NCBI GenBank assembly: GCA_963422465.1
Contig: OY730172.1
Span: forward strand, 4,278,001 to 4,342,000
Length of the DNA stretch: 64,000 nt
Direction of reading: 5' to 3'
DNA from: Lichina pygmaea
Lineage: Eukaryota > Ascomycota > Lichinomycetes > Lichinales > Lichinaceae
Shown here: positions 24,182-36,429 of the stretch, one piece after another
Numbering within the stretch: position 1 is the stretch's first letter
How the letters are laid out: each line of letters opens with the position of its first letter
The notes under the pieces: model-generated
What the model was told of the DNA's origin: nothing
Database searches by the model: none
The model's input: only the letters and a program-made list of their open reading frames with translations
Made by a program: the position numbers and the translations under genes

Positions 24182-27100
24182 GCCAAGCTCCGGCGGACCA
24201 CGTCTGGGCCGGAACGGTGCTTCGGATGCCGAACGCTCAACTCGCGTGGCTAGCTTTCGGACGCAGAGCTTTGGATCGTCGGCCAGTCCACGCAAGGGTG
24301 GTGGTAGAAGTCAGCGAGGACGGACCCTCTTCTCTCCAGCGACTTGGAGGACGAGGAAAAGGATGTTACGAGAAAGTGCGAGGCGGAGTCTGGGACGGTC
24401 GAGATCTTTCCCTAGTCTCACCCACGTCTTGCTTCTTATTCGGTCAAAGGGTTTCTGGGAGAAGAAGCACGTATCTAGAAGTTCTACATGGCTCACCAGC
24501 CAGATCAGAGCGAGAGGAAAATCATGAGAATAGAAATACAATGGCCCCTGCTAGGCGTCTGCCGACCAGAAGTGAAAATGATTCACGTACCCGACAATAT
24601 GTATCGAGGTCGATTCACACAATTCCGACGGACGACATGCCCAAGCTGTCATCACGGTACATACGCAGCTGCACTCTTCAAAGCCAAGATCGTTCTCACT
24701 CATCCTGATTCCACGGAGGATAAAAGTCCCGAGTGGTTACGTACTCGACGTACTGTTCTGACGGCCCTCAGGCCAAGAATGGGGGTTGAACACGTCATGA
24801 CCAGTGGTTTACCGCCTGCATCTCACCAGGAAAACACAGTGTGATATCTGCCTTCTTCCCTTGACACCCGATCCTCTCCGCGATCAAACTCGAGAAACTG
24901 AGCATCTGCCACGGCTTGATGTTTGCAAGGCAGCCCTTGCTCCAGATCCCAGTACCGTACGGTAGTTAAACCAGGCTTGAAAGAACTCCAAATCAATCAT
25001 CTCTCATGTTAGGATGCTCCTTGGGATTGTATCTAAATACACTTACCTGGCAGGTTTCCCTGCTCGAGTAGTACGTCGAGAGGCTCATCAGACTTCTAAA
25101 TGGGTCTGATCGCGAAGCAACAACCTCAACTCCTCTCGTCCTTGCAACGTCGCATAATCAATACCGCATCAGATGGAGGATGATCCCTGATTGCCTGCTT
25201 GCCCTCTTTAACATTCCCACGTGGCTTTCTTTTCCCTTTGGGGGGGGGGGGGGGGGGGGCACGGGGTTGTTTCTGTTCTGGCTGCTTCATCCGAGAGGCG
25301 TGTCGATCTCGTGGTGCGGCTCTTCCCGAGGCTCTCGCTTGTGCGCCTCTCGATGGCGATAATTATCCTCGTCCAAATCGGACGAGAGGGAGACGACCGT
25401 CTCGCCTCTGCCGAAATACATATACCGCATGGGGTTGTTGAGGCATCATCACATGTCGGTAGGTGGCAGCATAGGATAAGTTAAGTCGGCTAGGCTTGGC
25501 CCAGATCTGCTCCCTTCAGCCCAGTCGTGACACGATAATCAGAGATGACCGAAATAGAAGCAGCATTGGGACGTAAGTACGGAGGTACGTACTCGTACGT
25601 ACACCGTCTGCGATAAATACCGCAACCGGTGCCGTCGAGCAGGGCCTGGTGTCGGTATGCTTCCATCGCGCTGGCTGCGATAGACCCACACCAGAGCTAT
25701 CATCGGTGGCAAAGAGATGACCGTCGTGGTTGAATCAGCCATCACAGCCGCTGAGACGGATCAGTCGCCCACAACGGCATAACGTAGGCACGTCCCTCTC
25801 GAGCTTCCTGTTCAGGATAGTTCTTCCGTGCTATCCATCCCTGTGGTATCACTGCAGTCGAGTGTAGCACCAGCCGTGGGCCGTCAACAGAGCGTCTACG
25901 TGACGTATCGTCTCTCGTCTCTCACGAGGCCGAGGAGAACGACGGCTGATGGCAAGACGGATATCAGCTCCTCAAGATACCAGCTCCGCCGACGGCCAAG
26001 AATATCTTGAAACCCCGCTCGGGGCCGAAACAGCTGCGTATTCCTGTCTCGCCGCGCCTTGTTCGTGGAACGAGGAGCATGCGGGTCTTCTAGAACGAGA
26101 ACATTTCACACTCGCGCCGCAGCCATGTTCGAGCAGGTGACGGCCGCGTCGATGGGATATCACGACCTCAGTACCTCCGTACGTATGTACTGTACGGTAT
26201 CGTACAGTAGTACATGCCGTAGTACGTAACGTACGTATGTACCAGTAGATGACCAAGCCGAAACCCAACCGAATTAGACCTTGTGCTGTCTCCCGCCGGA
26301 CGAGTTACCTACCGACGAGGGCATCAGGCTGACGTTGTAGCTCCGGCGGTAGCGATGGATGCCTGACGGTGCGGCATCTGCAGCTCGAGTATCCGTTACG
26401 GGAGCTCGTGCCGAGCCGACCAGCACTAACCCGGTACTCGGAACCTCCGGGTCAGAACTCTCCGGCGCCAACGGACGAGAAGGACCTTTCGACGGCCATC
26501 GTCGCATCGGTACATACGTACCCATACGTACTGTGTACTGTACCTCGTAGTACCTCGTACGGAAAAGTGCCATTTATTTAGCACCAGCCGCAGCGGCAGC
26601 CCACGTAGGACTATTGAACGGCCTAGCCCTTGGACGGTGTGACGGTCAAAAGAAGTAACCACGGCCGTGACCACGGAACGAGATGAGAAAAGAGGACCAA
26701 ACCTTGACAGGCCGGTCTTCAGCAAGTCTCTGGCACGATGGCCGAAGAGGATGGAGGAGAGCTGATTCGACCCATGTAGCAGTGGCCATCGTGGTGGAGC
26801 GGCTCTGCAGTCAAGACATCGTCAACGCCATACGAACGTCGACCTGTAGCATCCTATCCACCAGACGGTCGTGACGGTATAGCAGTCTCCAGTCTCCGTA
26901 GAGAAGCGCGACAAGACGTAATCACTCGTAGGACGACAGGCAGCTTCTGCTTGCTTGTTTTTCCGTTCCCCGCCACACGTGCTTCTTCACAACGGGGCGG
27001 GCGGCATTCGCCGGCGTGCTGGCAGGTGCCGGTGCTTGTGCTGCTGGAGCTGGAGATACTTCAGCAAACACGATTCCAACCGCCTTCGTCTGCTTCGCTC

Positions 27101-27508
27101 CTGCGCTCTCTCACCCACCTCCAATCAACATCGGTCGCTTTGGACGCTTCTGCCGCTTCGTCCATACTAGAACCGTTCTGCGGTTATCCTATCGCTTTAT
27201 CGATCTCGAGCAAGGGCAAGGCCTAGGCCAGAATCCACAACCCCCACCCCCCTTTTTACCACGTCTGCGGCTCCGTGTGATCCACCAAGCCCATGAGCGA
27301 GCCACGGTCGTCTCGATAGTCCAGTTCCCGCTCGAAAACAAAAAACCTCCTCGGATCGCGTAAGCATCTTTCGAGCCGGCAGACCTCGTCATCATCGTCA
27401 CCGTCGAGTCCTCCTGGAGGCACCGTCAGAAGAATAGTCAGACGTCCGAGGAGCACTCATCTTCCGCCCCCGCGTGCCGCCGTCCTCTTGACCGTCACTT
27501 TGCGCATC
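24182..27508. other. 3.3-kb intergenic region, no gene seen
   Basis: No recognisable coding sequence was found. It holds a GC-rich copy of a dispersed repeat (24395-24545), a G homopolymer of about 18 at 25242-25259, TACGTA clusters near 25575-25605 and 26175-26245, and presumably the Ras promoter and 5' leader at its right end. Confidence 0.5.
24395..24545 (+). repeat. dispersed repeat, GC-rich copy
   Basis: This ~150-bp stretch (TTTCCCTAGTCTCACCC, then TATCTAGAAGTTCTACATGG, then CTCACCAGCCAGATCAGAG) aligns with 10880-11010 and, inverted, with 40130-40260. Differences are mainly C/G here against T/A in the other two. Confidence 0.8.
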
Positions 27509-28496
27509 ATGGCGTCCCAGGTGAGAGCTGTCGAGTGGAATATGCGCGCCGTCTGGGAATCGGCCGGGTTCGCATCGAGCTGCCGCTGACGCTGGCTTGT
27601 CTGGCTCTCTAGTTCCTACGCGAGTATAAGCTTGTGGTCGTCGGCGGAGGTGGTGTCGGAAAGTCGTGCTTGACGATCCAGCTCATCCAAAGTCACTTTG
27701 TTGACGAGTACGATCCGACGATCGAAGGTCGGTCCTCTGCGTGATGTCGTCGCCGAGATGGATCCCCTCCCTCGCCCTAGCCCTAGCCCGTTGCGGCGGC
27801 GCGCCGAGAGCTGTGCTGATCCTGCGGACGTGCGTCCGCGCACGACACCAGATTCCTACCGGAAGCAGTGCATGATCGACGACGAGGTCGCACTTCTGGA
27901 TGTGCTAGACACTGCCGGGCAGGAAGAATATTCGGCCATGCGGGAACAGTACATGCGCACCGGCGAAGGCTTCCTGCTCGTCTACTCCATCACGTCGCGT
28001 CAGACCTTCGAGGAGATCATCACGTTCCAGCAGCAGATCCTGCGCGTCAAGGACCGGGACTACTTCCCCATGATTGTCGTCGGCAACAAGTGCGACCTGG
28101 AGAGTGAAAGACAGGTGGCGAAACAAGGTGGGCCCTCTCCCTGCGCGCACTCTCCGCCGAGCTTCGCTTCGCTGCTCTGCGGTCATGCCGGCGTGATTCA
28201 TTTCCGGCCCCCCCCCCCCCCGGTCGACGTCGTCGTGCTGACCTCGTTCGTGTGATGGTCTTCCAGAGGGGGAGGCGCTGGCCAGGCGCTTCGGTTGCAA
28301 GTTCATCGAGACGTCGGCCAAGTCGCGCATCAACGTCGAGAGCGCCTTCTACGAAATCGTCAGGGAAATCCGCCGGTACAACCGCGAGATGCATCCGACC
28401 CCGCACGGCGGCGGTGCTAGCCAGAACCATAACATGCAGACCGACAAGGAGGACACCGGGGCCGGTTGCTGCGGCGGTCGTTGTACCGTCATGTGA
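27509..28496 (+). CDS. ras1: Ras small GTPase (RasA/Ras1 type)
   Basis: Four exons, 27509-27520, 27613-27727, 27852-28127 and 28267-28496, give 210 residues. The start [23 protein letters not shown] carries the P-loop with the normal Gly at the human G12 position. Effector loop YDPTIEDSYRK is split by intron 2. Switch [18 protein letters not shown] has the catalytic Gln. NKCD and ETSAKS are the guanine-binding motifs. The tail CCGGRCTVM has a CaaX box for farnesylation and upstream Cys for palmitoylation. Ras couples nutrient and morphogenetic signals to cAMP and MAPK pathways at the plasma membrane. All catalytic residues are intact, so it should be an active switch. The very short first exon of 4 codons is notable. 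Confidence 0.96.
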
Positions 28497-30113
28497 TCTT
28501 GCCCTCTTGGCCGAGGAGTCTCTGGACCTGTTGCGCCCACGAAAAGGAAAGGCCTGGACGACGTTGAGGAGGGGAGAGAGACACGGCGCTCGCGTCTGCT
28601 GCGGCTTCTTCTTCTTCTTCTTCCTTCTCCTGCGCGAGACATCCGGACTCGTCAACGATGAAAGAAGAGGACGGTGTGGGAAGACGGCGACGAAGGGTTT
28701 GGGAGAGGAGAAGGGGGATTGACCTTGCAAGCCCATCTGGTTTTTCTCTCTCTTCATCCTGGCTCCTTAGAAGACGGCTTTCAGCACCGCTCTAGCAATC
28801 CGAGAGAGGATCTGCCTCTCACATGCTCTTCTCTGTCTCTGTCTCTGTCTCTGCTCGTTCGTTCCTTTCCACCTTCTCCTTTCTACCCCGCCGAGTATCT
28901 CTCCTCCTCGTTCCTCTTGTTCCTCCTTCCATACTCTGTGTTAATGTTGCTCCTTACGTGCCTTGGTACCGAGGACTCGTCTTGATGTGGATGGAGATAG
29001 GGGCCTTTGAATATCAACTTCTTTTTCCCTGACCACAAGACTCGCTGGCTGCCCGTTGACCCTATCGTGCTCGTGTGTGTGCGTGTGTGCGTGTGTGTGA
29101 GAGCTGTGGCCCAGTTGCGCACACCGTCGCCGTCCTTCCCACCTCCCTCCATTGGACCGTGCCTGTCCTGCGTTGCGCCTTCCCATGTTCGCGGCCCCAG
29201 GGCTCGAATGGTGACCGGATGTGCCCGATGCGCCGGCGCAAGAGGATGGACTTCTCTGTCCATGTTGACGTCTTGATGTCTCGATATATCTTGATATATA
29301 CTAACAGACCTATGCGCTAAGTCTTCTACCCCTTCTGAAAGTTGATGATCATCATGGAGGTGCTGACGAAACTTATAGAGAGAGCTTGTTGGGCCGGCGC
29401 AAGAGGATGGACGTCTCTGTCCTTCATCACATGAGTATATATCAAGATATATAATGACATCCCTATGTGCCAAGTCTTCTTTCCCCCTCTGGAAGGTGCG
29501 GACCGTCCTCGAGATGTCGACGAAAGTTACTGGAAGAGTCTGTTGCGCCGTTGCGCCGTTGCACAGAGAGGAAGAGGGGGGGGGGGGGGGAAGAAGGGAG
29601 AGAGAGACAGACCCCGGCGTCTGGTCCTCCTCCAAGGAGGAACTCATTGTCGAGGGCCTCCCCGATGGCAACCGTCAGGACACATGCTCGAGGGCCGGGC
29701 AACAACGGCCAGCATCGGCCCTGGCTTACCCGGTCGAGGACTTTCGGTGCGCGCGCGCGGCCGTGTGTTGTCACGGAAGCAGCCAGAATCGATTACCTGA
29801 CGGCCGGGTCAGTAATTGCGTGTTTACATTCGAATTCGGGTATAAATACTTGTGTTTTTTTTTCGTTCTCTTCCTCTCCTTCTTCTTCTTCTCTTCACCA
29901 CTTCCAAACTCGATCGTCCCCGTTGTGAAACGTTCACCAACGTTCAACAACAACAACAACCAAGTGCCTCATCTCACTTGCCCCTTCTGACCGTCATCAC
30001 CATCACCATCAGCTTCTTCTTCTCCTTCTTCTCCGCCGCCGCCGCCGCTACTACCACCACCACAACAACACCACCACCACCATCACCGTCTCGTTCGACA
30101 ACCTCGAACGGCA
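28497..30113. other. intergenic: Ras 3' region, tandem duplication and upstream region of the acidic-repeat gene
   Basis: No gene is seen. A 160-bp direct tandem duplication occupies 29233-29552 (listed separately). The last ~170 bp before the start codon at 30114 are C/A/T-rich with CAACAACAACAACAACC and CCACCACCACC runs, as in many fungal 5' leaders. Confidence 0.55.
29233..29552. repeat. two-copy tandem duplication, period 160 bp
   Basis: Units start at 29233 and 29393 with GCCGGCGCAAGAGGATGGAC. Both contain TATATCxxGATATA-like AT palindromes, then TATGxGCxAAGTCTTCT and a closing block resembling GACGAAANTTA. The copies are clearly diverged (very roughly three-quarters identical by eye). 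Confidence 0.8.
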
Positions 30114-31055
30114 ATGTCGTCCCTTGACTCGGTCAAGGCGTTCTTGCTCGCCGCCTATATGGCGGTGAGTTCGATTCCCCTTTTCTTTCTCCATTCGTCT
30201 CGTCCTCGTTCTCGCCGTCCCCATCACCACCGCCGCCTCCTCCACCTCGTCCTCATCACCGTCACTGCCGCCGCCGCCGCCGCCTCCTCGTCCTCGCCCT
30301 GATCCCCATCACTGCCGCCACCGCTGCTGCCTCGTCCTCCTCCTCCTCCCCGTCACTGCCGCCACTATCTCGTCCTCGTTCGCCTCCTTCTCCGCAGCCT
30401 CCGCCTCCTTCCCCTCACCCCGGCCACGACACCGCGCTGCCTGCCTCCCTGCCCCTACTACCGTCGTTGCCGTCGACCTACTGACGACGGTGATACTACA
30501 GGCCAACAACTGCCGCGTCAGTGGCAGGCTGCCCCTCGTGGGCTATGACCGGGCGTTCCCGATCGAAAAGGTGAGTACGAGCTCGAGCTCGATATCGATC
30601 ACTTCACCAACCCCTTTCACTTTGTTCCGATTCACTTGTTTGATTCATTTGACAATCATTCACTAAACGACTATGTACAGGTCTTCGCCGTTGTCGAGGG
30701 CTGGCGGGCCCTCCCAAAGCCACGCCGTCTCCTTTTGTTGCCGGCGCCGCCACGCCGGCTCCTCATCACCTTTCCGGCGCCGGTGGTCGAGATCCTCGTG
30801 CCGACCATCCTTCCGCTGGGGCCGCCGACTCTGTCGGTGGTCACCCAATTCTCGTTGCCGGTCCTCAAGGACACGGAGCCCTCGCCGCCGGACTCGGCGG
30901 ATACCAACTCCCCGCCGGAGTCTGCGGGAACCGTCTCGCCGCCGACCTCCCTGTCGCCTCCGTCCTCGCCGCTGACCGGGCCGGACGTCAAGCCGCTCGA
31001 CCATCAGATCGAGGTGGCCCCCGGTCCGCTCACGCGGGACGAGGGCGAGGACGAA

Positions 31056-31090
<35 letters not shown>

Positions 31091-31565
31091 AGACGACGAG
31101 GACGGGGCGACGATCACCATCACCGCCGCCGACATTTCCGCCGCCGCTCCGCCGCCGCCAGAGGCCGCAAGCCCGTCGATCAGGCAACTGATCGACGCGG
31201 CCTTTGGTCCGCTCTCCGCGTCGTCGTGGGACGACGACGAAGACGAAGACGAGACGCCGACGACGAAGACCACCACCACCACCACCACCACCACCACCAC
31301 GAACTCTTCCGCCGCGCCTGCCGTCTCGGCCACGCCGCCGCCGCCGCCGCCTGCTGCCGGCCCATCGATCAGCTCCCTGATCGACGCGGCATTCGGTCCC
31401 CTCTCCTCCTCCGCCTGGGGGGACGAGGAGGACGAGCCGACGACCACGCCGGCAATCACCACCTCTGCGCCGCCGCCGCCGCCGCCGCCGCCTCCAAAGC
31501 CGGCAAGCCCGTCAATCGGGCAGCTCATCGACGCCGCGTTCGGTGCCCGTCGTTCCTCGGCCTGG

Positions 31566-31597
<32 letters not shown>

Positions 31598-32405
31598 AGA
31601 TGACGAGACGCCAACGGCGACGACGACCACCGCCGCCCCACCTGCCGATCCGGTCACGCCGCCGCTGCCCGAGTCGTCCGGCCCGTCGATCGGGCAACTG
31701 ATCGACGCGGCCTTCGGCCCTTCCTCCGCATCCTGGGGGGACGACGACGACGACGAGGGGCTGTGCGGAGCCCCCGTGCAAGACCCGGTGCCATCGGCGC
31801 CGAGCGAGCATGCGGCGGCGTCATCGGAGGGGCTCGATGGCGCCGCGACCGCCTCGGCCCCGGCGGACGAGTTCACGCCGCCCACGGAGGAGGAGTTGGC
31901 CGCGCGCCAAGCGGCGTTCGAGGAGTGGCGCGCCTTCGCCAACTGGGAGGGCGACCAGTCCTTCGCCCCGGGGTTCGACCCCCGCTACCTGGTCGACACC
32001 GAGGCGACCGGCACGCCGTGCCCCCGCACCGAGCGGGCGGTACATCACTACAACCGGTACGGCGTGCCGGTCGAATACCCGACCTCGACGCCGCCAGAGG
32101 TTTCGGTCTGGGCCCACGGGGCCTACGAGGCGAAGGCCGCGCGAGCCAACGCCGGCGAGAGAAAGCCGCTGTGGCGGAGCCTGCGGGTCCAGTTGCTCGA
32201 GCACCTGGCCTGCCGGACGGTCGACGTGCCTGGCGTCTGGGTCAGCGGCTCGGCCCTGACCTCGGCCCAAACCGACGACGGCCAACACTCGGTCGTCGAC
32301 GGTGAGGTGCCCGGGGAAGACGGGCAGGCAGGTCGGGGGCTCGACGACTGGGCCCAGCGGTACGAGGAGGAGAAGGAGGTCGGCTCGGAGGAGGAAGAGG
32401 CGTGA
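30114..32405 (+). CDS. unrecognised protein with four helix-Trp-acidic repeats
   Basis: Three exons, 30114-30164, 30502-30570 and 30681-32405, give 614 residues. The donors GTGAGT and acceptors TACAG are strong and the frame is kept. I do not recognise the family. The N-terminal ~90 residues are ordered-looking (SVKAFLLAAYMA; VSGRLPLVGYDRAFPIEK; FAVVEGWRALPKP). Then come Pro/Ser/Asp-rich sequence and four copies of SIxxLIDAAFG, a short Ser-rich spacer, Trp and an Asp/Glu tract, at about residues 203, 267, 316 and 374. The repeats are separated by Thr/Pro linkers. The C-terminal ~190 residues contain an ordered-looking segment (EELAARQAAFEEWRAFANWEGD; FDPRYLVDTEATGTPCP). The repeat looks like an amphipathic helix followed by a Trp-acidic peptide, so multivalent partner binding is a guess. 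Confidence 0.72.
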
Positions 32406-32635
32406 CCGGGCACCGGCCCGGCACGTCGAGGGAGGAGGGGAGAGAACTGGGTGGGGGAAGGTAAGTGGTCGGCGTCGGGTGAGTAGTAGCAGCAGCAAGA
32501 GGAGGAATCAGGGAACACGTGGAAGGGCTCGACGACTCTCGTTGATCGGTGGGTTTTTCTCATTGGTCTCCATCACGTTCTTCATTGCCCACTTCCTTTG
32601 CTCCATCTTCCCCCCCCCCTCTTTTGTCCGTCTCC

Positions 32636-34490
32636 CTACATACACTGCTCCATCTCGGTCACGTACAGCTTGATGTGCGAGTCGAGCCTCAAGAACTCGT
32701 CGTGAGCGGCGTGGATCTCGCGCTCGACGCTCTCCTTGAGGTCGGCCATCTTCTTCTCCGTCTGCTCGATGCGGACGCGGCGGCGCTCCATCTCGCGCGC
32801 CTTGTCGGAGCGCTCCTCGGTCAGGTGCGCGTGCACGCGCCGCAGCTCCTCCATGCGCTCCTTGGCCTCGTTCGCCTTGTCCTTGCTCCGCCGTCGCAGC
32901 TTGTCGGTGCGGTCGTTCCAGTTGGCTAACTGTCGCTGCAGCATCAGCTCGGTCCGCTCGACCTCGCGGACGTTGTTGCCGCGCTCGGACAGCGCGTCGC
33001 GGTGCCGGGCCGCCCGCATCGCCTCGTCGTCTTCCTTCTGGAGCTCGGAGCAGACCTCCTCGAGCAGGCGAATGCACGACGCCACATCGGCCGCGACGGC
33101 GCCGAACGTATCCGCCGAAGTCTGCAACGCGCGCGCCCGCCGATCCAGCGCCTCGGTCCGTCCGCGCTCGGCCTGCACCGACGACGACAGGTCGACGAGC
33201 GACGACTGCAGCGCCGCCGGCGACTGCAACACATACGGCCGGAGCTTGGACGAGTCCTGCTTGACAGCCAGCGCCGCCGCCGTCGTGTCCTCGAGCAGCT
33301 CGGTCACGCGCGTCTTCTCGGCCTTGACCCGTTCGAGCCGGTCCGTGATGCGATCCTGGCCCTTGCGCAGCTCGAGCAGGCGCGTCTTGAGCTCGTCGTT
33401 GCGCCGCATCTTGTCCTTGACCTCGGCCTCGATGGCCTGTCGCGACCGCCGCATCTCGGCCACGTGCATGTCCACGTCCTGGTTTTCGACGTACAGGGCC
33501 TCGATCCGCGCCTTGGTCGTCTCGGCCTTGTTGAAGTGCTCGTCGATGACGGCCGTCTGCGACTCGCGGAAACGCACAAAGTTGATCACGTACGAGAAGA
33601 TGCGCACCATCCGCTCGTGCGTCGGCTTGATCAGATCCTGGAACGAGAAGTCGGAGACTCCGCACTGTTCGATGGCGTCGCCGGGCGACTACGAGTCAGC
33701 CTTCCGGAACACCCACATCATCTCTCTCTTTCACACATATCACGCCTCGGTCCTCGTTCGATCTCTTTCTCCGGTCTCCATCCGTCCGATACGATTGCGG
33801 TCGCCATAGGGTGGCGAGGTGGGGGCACCGCATCGTCATCGCCGTCGTCGTCGTCGGGATCGCCATACCCGCTTCGACTCTTCTTCATCGTCGTCGTCGT
33901 CGTCTCGACTCGTCTCACCCGACATGATCGCAGTTGCCATAGGGTGGCGAGGTGGGGGCACTGCATCATCGTCGTGGGCTTTCGTCGTCGTCGGGATCGT
34001 CATAACCGTCGTCGTCGCCGCACATATCACACATCATCGCGCGCCCGTCTCATACTCACATCGATCAGAAGCCGACGCAGGCTCACATAAAACCCCATCA
34101 GATTCCGCGTCTCGACCGGCACGATATCGGCATATTTGTCGCAGACATCATCGGCAGCGGCGCGCATCGCCGGCTCGACCGTCTCTCTCGTCGCGTTCAT
34201 CAACAGCTCGGCGAACCATTCGAAGACCAGTTGGATCTGCTGCGGATTCGGCTTCTGGAGGTCGGCCACGGTGAACGGCACTCCGATGTCGCTGATGCAT
34301 CCGGCGATCTCTTTATCGGGCTGTCTTCTCGGCTCGGGCAACGCCAGCGCGTCCCGTCGATCGTCAGCCATCGAGTCTAGCGCTTCGAGCTCAACCCATC
34401 CTCATCCCCGTCATCGCCATCGTCATCAACATCACACACGGCCCGCACGGGAACGCCATCCATCGCTTCGCCGACGCCGCATGAGGCTCG

Positions 34491-34561
<71 letters not shown>

Positions 34562-34696
34562 ACGTACCAGGCGCATAAAGGCGTTGGAATCCTCCTCCTT
34601 CCGCTTGGTCGATGTCGACGCGGTCCGGCCATTCGCACCCGGGTTCCGATACTGCTGACTGACGCGACCGTTGAAATCCGTCGTCCTGCCTGCCAT
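32636..34696 (-). CDS. NUF2: kinetochore protein NUF2 (NDC80 complex)
   Basis: Three exons (minus), 34696-34568, 34320-34060 and 33664-32636, give 472 residues. After [10 protein letters not shown]...[15 protein letters not shown] comes the NUF2 calponin-homology-like domain: [35 protein letters not shown], then [19 protein letters not shown] and [14 protein letters not shown]. From residue ~165 the rest is heptad-rich coiled coil that pairs with NDC80. The complex binds spindle microtubules at the outer kinetochore. Intron 1 contains a (CA)n run of about 65 bp; intron 2 (395 nt) contains an internal direct duplication. The start at 34371 would remove the N-terminal 43 residues, including FMRL, so the upstream start is preferred. 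Confidence 0.93.
34491..34560. repeat. CA dinucleotide microsatellite inside NUF2 intron 1
   Basis: An almost pure CA run lies just inside the 5' splice site of NUF2 intron 1 (GT-rich on the transcribed strand). Confidence 0.95.
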
Positions 34697-35142
34697 CGTT
34701 TCGGCGGCCTTCTCGGAGTCTCTGTCTGCTCGCCTTTGGCTTGTTCGCCCGGTCTTCTCGTCGCGTTGGCGCTATCAAGTTCTCTCGCGGGCAAGTGCGA
34801 CCAGACGTTCGAGATCAGATGTCGTCGCAAACGAAGGTGGCGTCAACAAAAACGTTTCTCCTGTTCGGGACTAGCGTCCAACTACGAACTGCCGGTACGT
34901 ACTCTTCTCCACACGTGATGATGTCACCTCGACTAAGTCAGCACGTGACAGGTTCAATGTGTTGCTGCTGCTCGCCCTCCCGGCTGCTCCTCCTCCCTGC
35001 CCCTTCAATCCCCTTCCCCCCCCCTAGTCCCCTTGCCTGATCGTCCGTTCCCGCTGCTGCTAACTCAGTCTCGCTCCCGCTCTACGTACTGGACCCTCGT
35101 GACCGTCTCTCCTCCACCTTTCGTCATCAAGGCAGGCTTCAC

Positions 35143-35192
<50 letters not shown>

Positions 35193-36429
35193 CTTCGTAC
35201 TCTCTCACTCACACACGCATCTGCGCACGCGCACCCACACACACACATATTCACCCGTCATCAACCTCTCGACGTAAGCGGTTACCGTCAGATCATCGCT
35301 TCTCTTTTCGTCCCCTCACGTTCCTTCCTTGCCGATCAGATTTCACCGAGTGGCATCGTCGACCGTCGCGATTGGCAGTCTGAAAATGCGCCTTTCCTCG
35401 ATCTGGCAGTAGTCGGCCTGTCCAATATTTCGAAGGGCTCGACCGACGGCCAACGACGACAGGCCCCGCTCGCACCAAGCTCTCTTCACCTTATCGACTC
35501 GACCTGCATACAGGTACGAACGTACGTACTATGTACCGTCTCTGTTACTAAGCTGGTACGTTCCTGCTTTTTCGGCGTCATCTCGTCTGCCTTGCTTGGC
35601 CGGCCGGGCTCTCGTTCGGTTGGCATTGGCCCTCTATTGGCCCCTCCGCCCTCGGGCGCATTTGCGGGCTTGCGGCTGACACTGGCCCTTAAACGCTGTT
35701 AGGAAACGCAAAGGCTCCAGGCGTTCCAGAAATACCCACAGCGCCCAGCCTAGCTTGGCATCAGGCAGCCTGGCCATTGCTACAGCTTCCCCGCCGCGCT
35801 CGGTGCTACGATACGTGCTGAACGCGAAACCGCCACACCACCCGAATCTTACGTCGAACGACGAGCCATCTGTTTCTTCAGCGAACGGTCGGTTCGGCAC
35901 CGGCGCTTCTCAAGCCATACACGTTGTGCTCGTACCTTGGCTTCGCATCGGACCTCTCAGCGCCCCTTGACCTTGCGCTTATCTTCCGTCTCTCGACTCT
36001 CGTCCCTCCAGTTCGATCTCGTCGGGCATTCCGCCTTCTTCTGGGCCGGACAGGTCACCGACCTCTCGTGATCGTTACCTTAGGCGACCCTCGGCAAAGC
36101 CAAGCGCATCTCAACCGTTGAGACCGTTCGAAAGCGAATGTCGGATCAATCTCCCACTCGGTACGAAACGTACGAGCTTCGAGAACTCTGGAAGAATCCG
36201 ACGACGGCCAGGTCGTAAGGTCTCGCACGCGATTCCGGCGGAGCGCCCTGGAGACAAACCGTGGGCGGACGTGTCCACGAACGCCTCGACGACGACGACC
36301 GAACACGACGCTCCGACCTTCAAGCTGTCGACCCTTCTATGTTGGCGACGCCGGTGGCGGCGCGTTGGTGGAGGAGACGGCGAAAACGCGCACGCGGCGG
36401 AAGGCGCGTCGGCGCCGGATCACGCTCCC
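34697..36429. other. intergenic, no gene seen
   Basis: Divergent upstream region between NUF2 and the disordered-protein gene. It contains a pure CT run at about 35148-35190. An open frame continues upstream of the preferred start of the next gene, to 36118, but its protein there is unremarkable. Confidence 0.5.

Noticed and set aside
34027-34371. NUF2 starting at 34371
   Set aside because: It would begin inside the intron; the upstream exon ending FMRL joins in phase to PDKEIAGCI.
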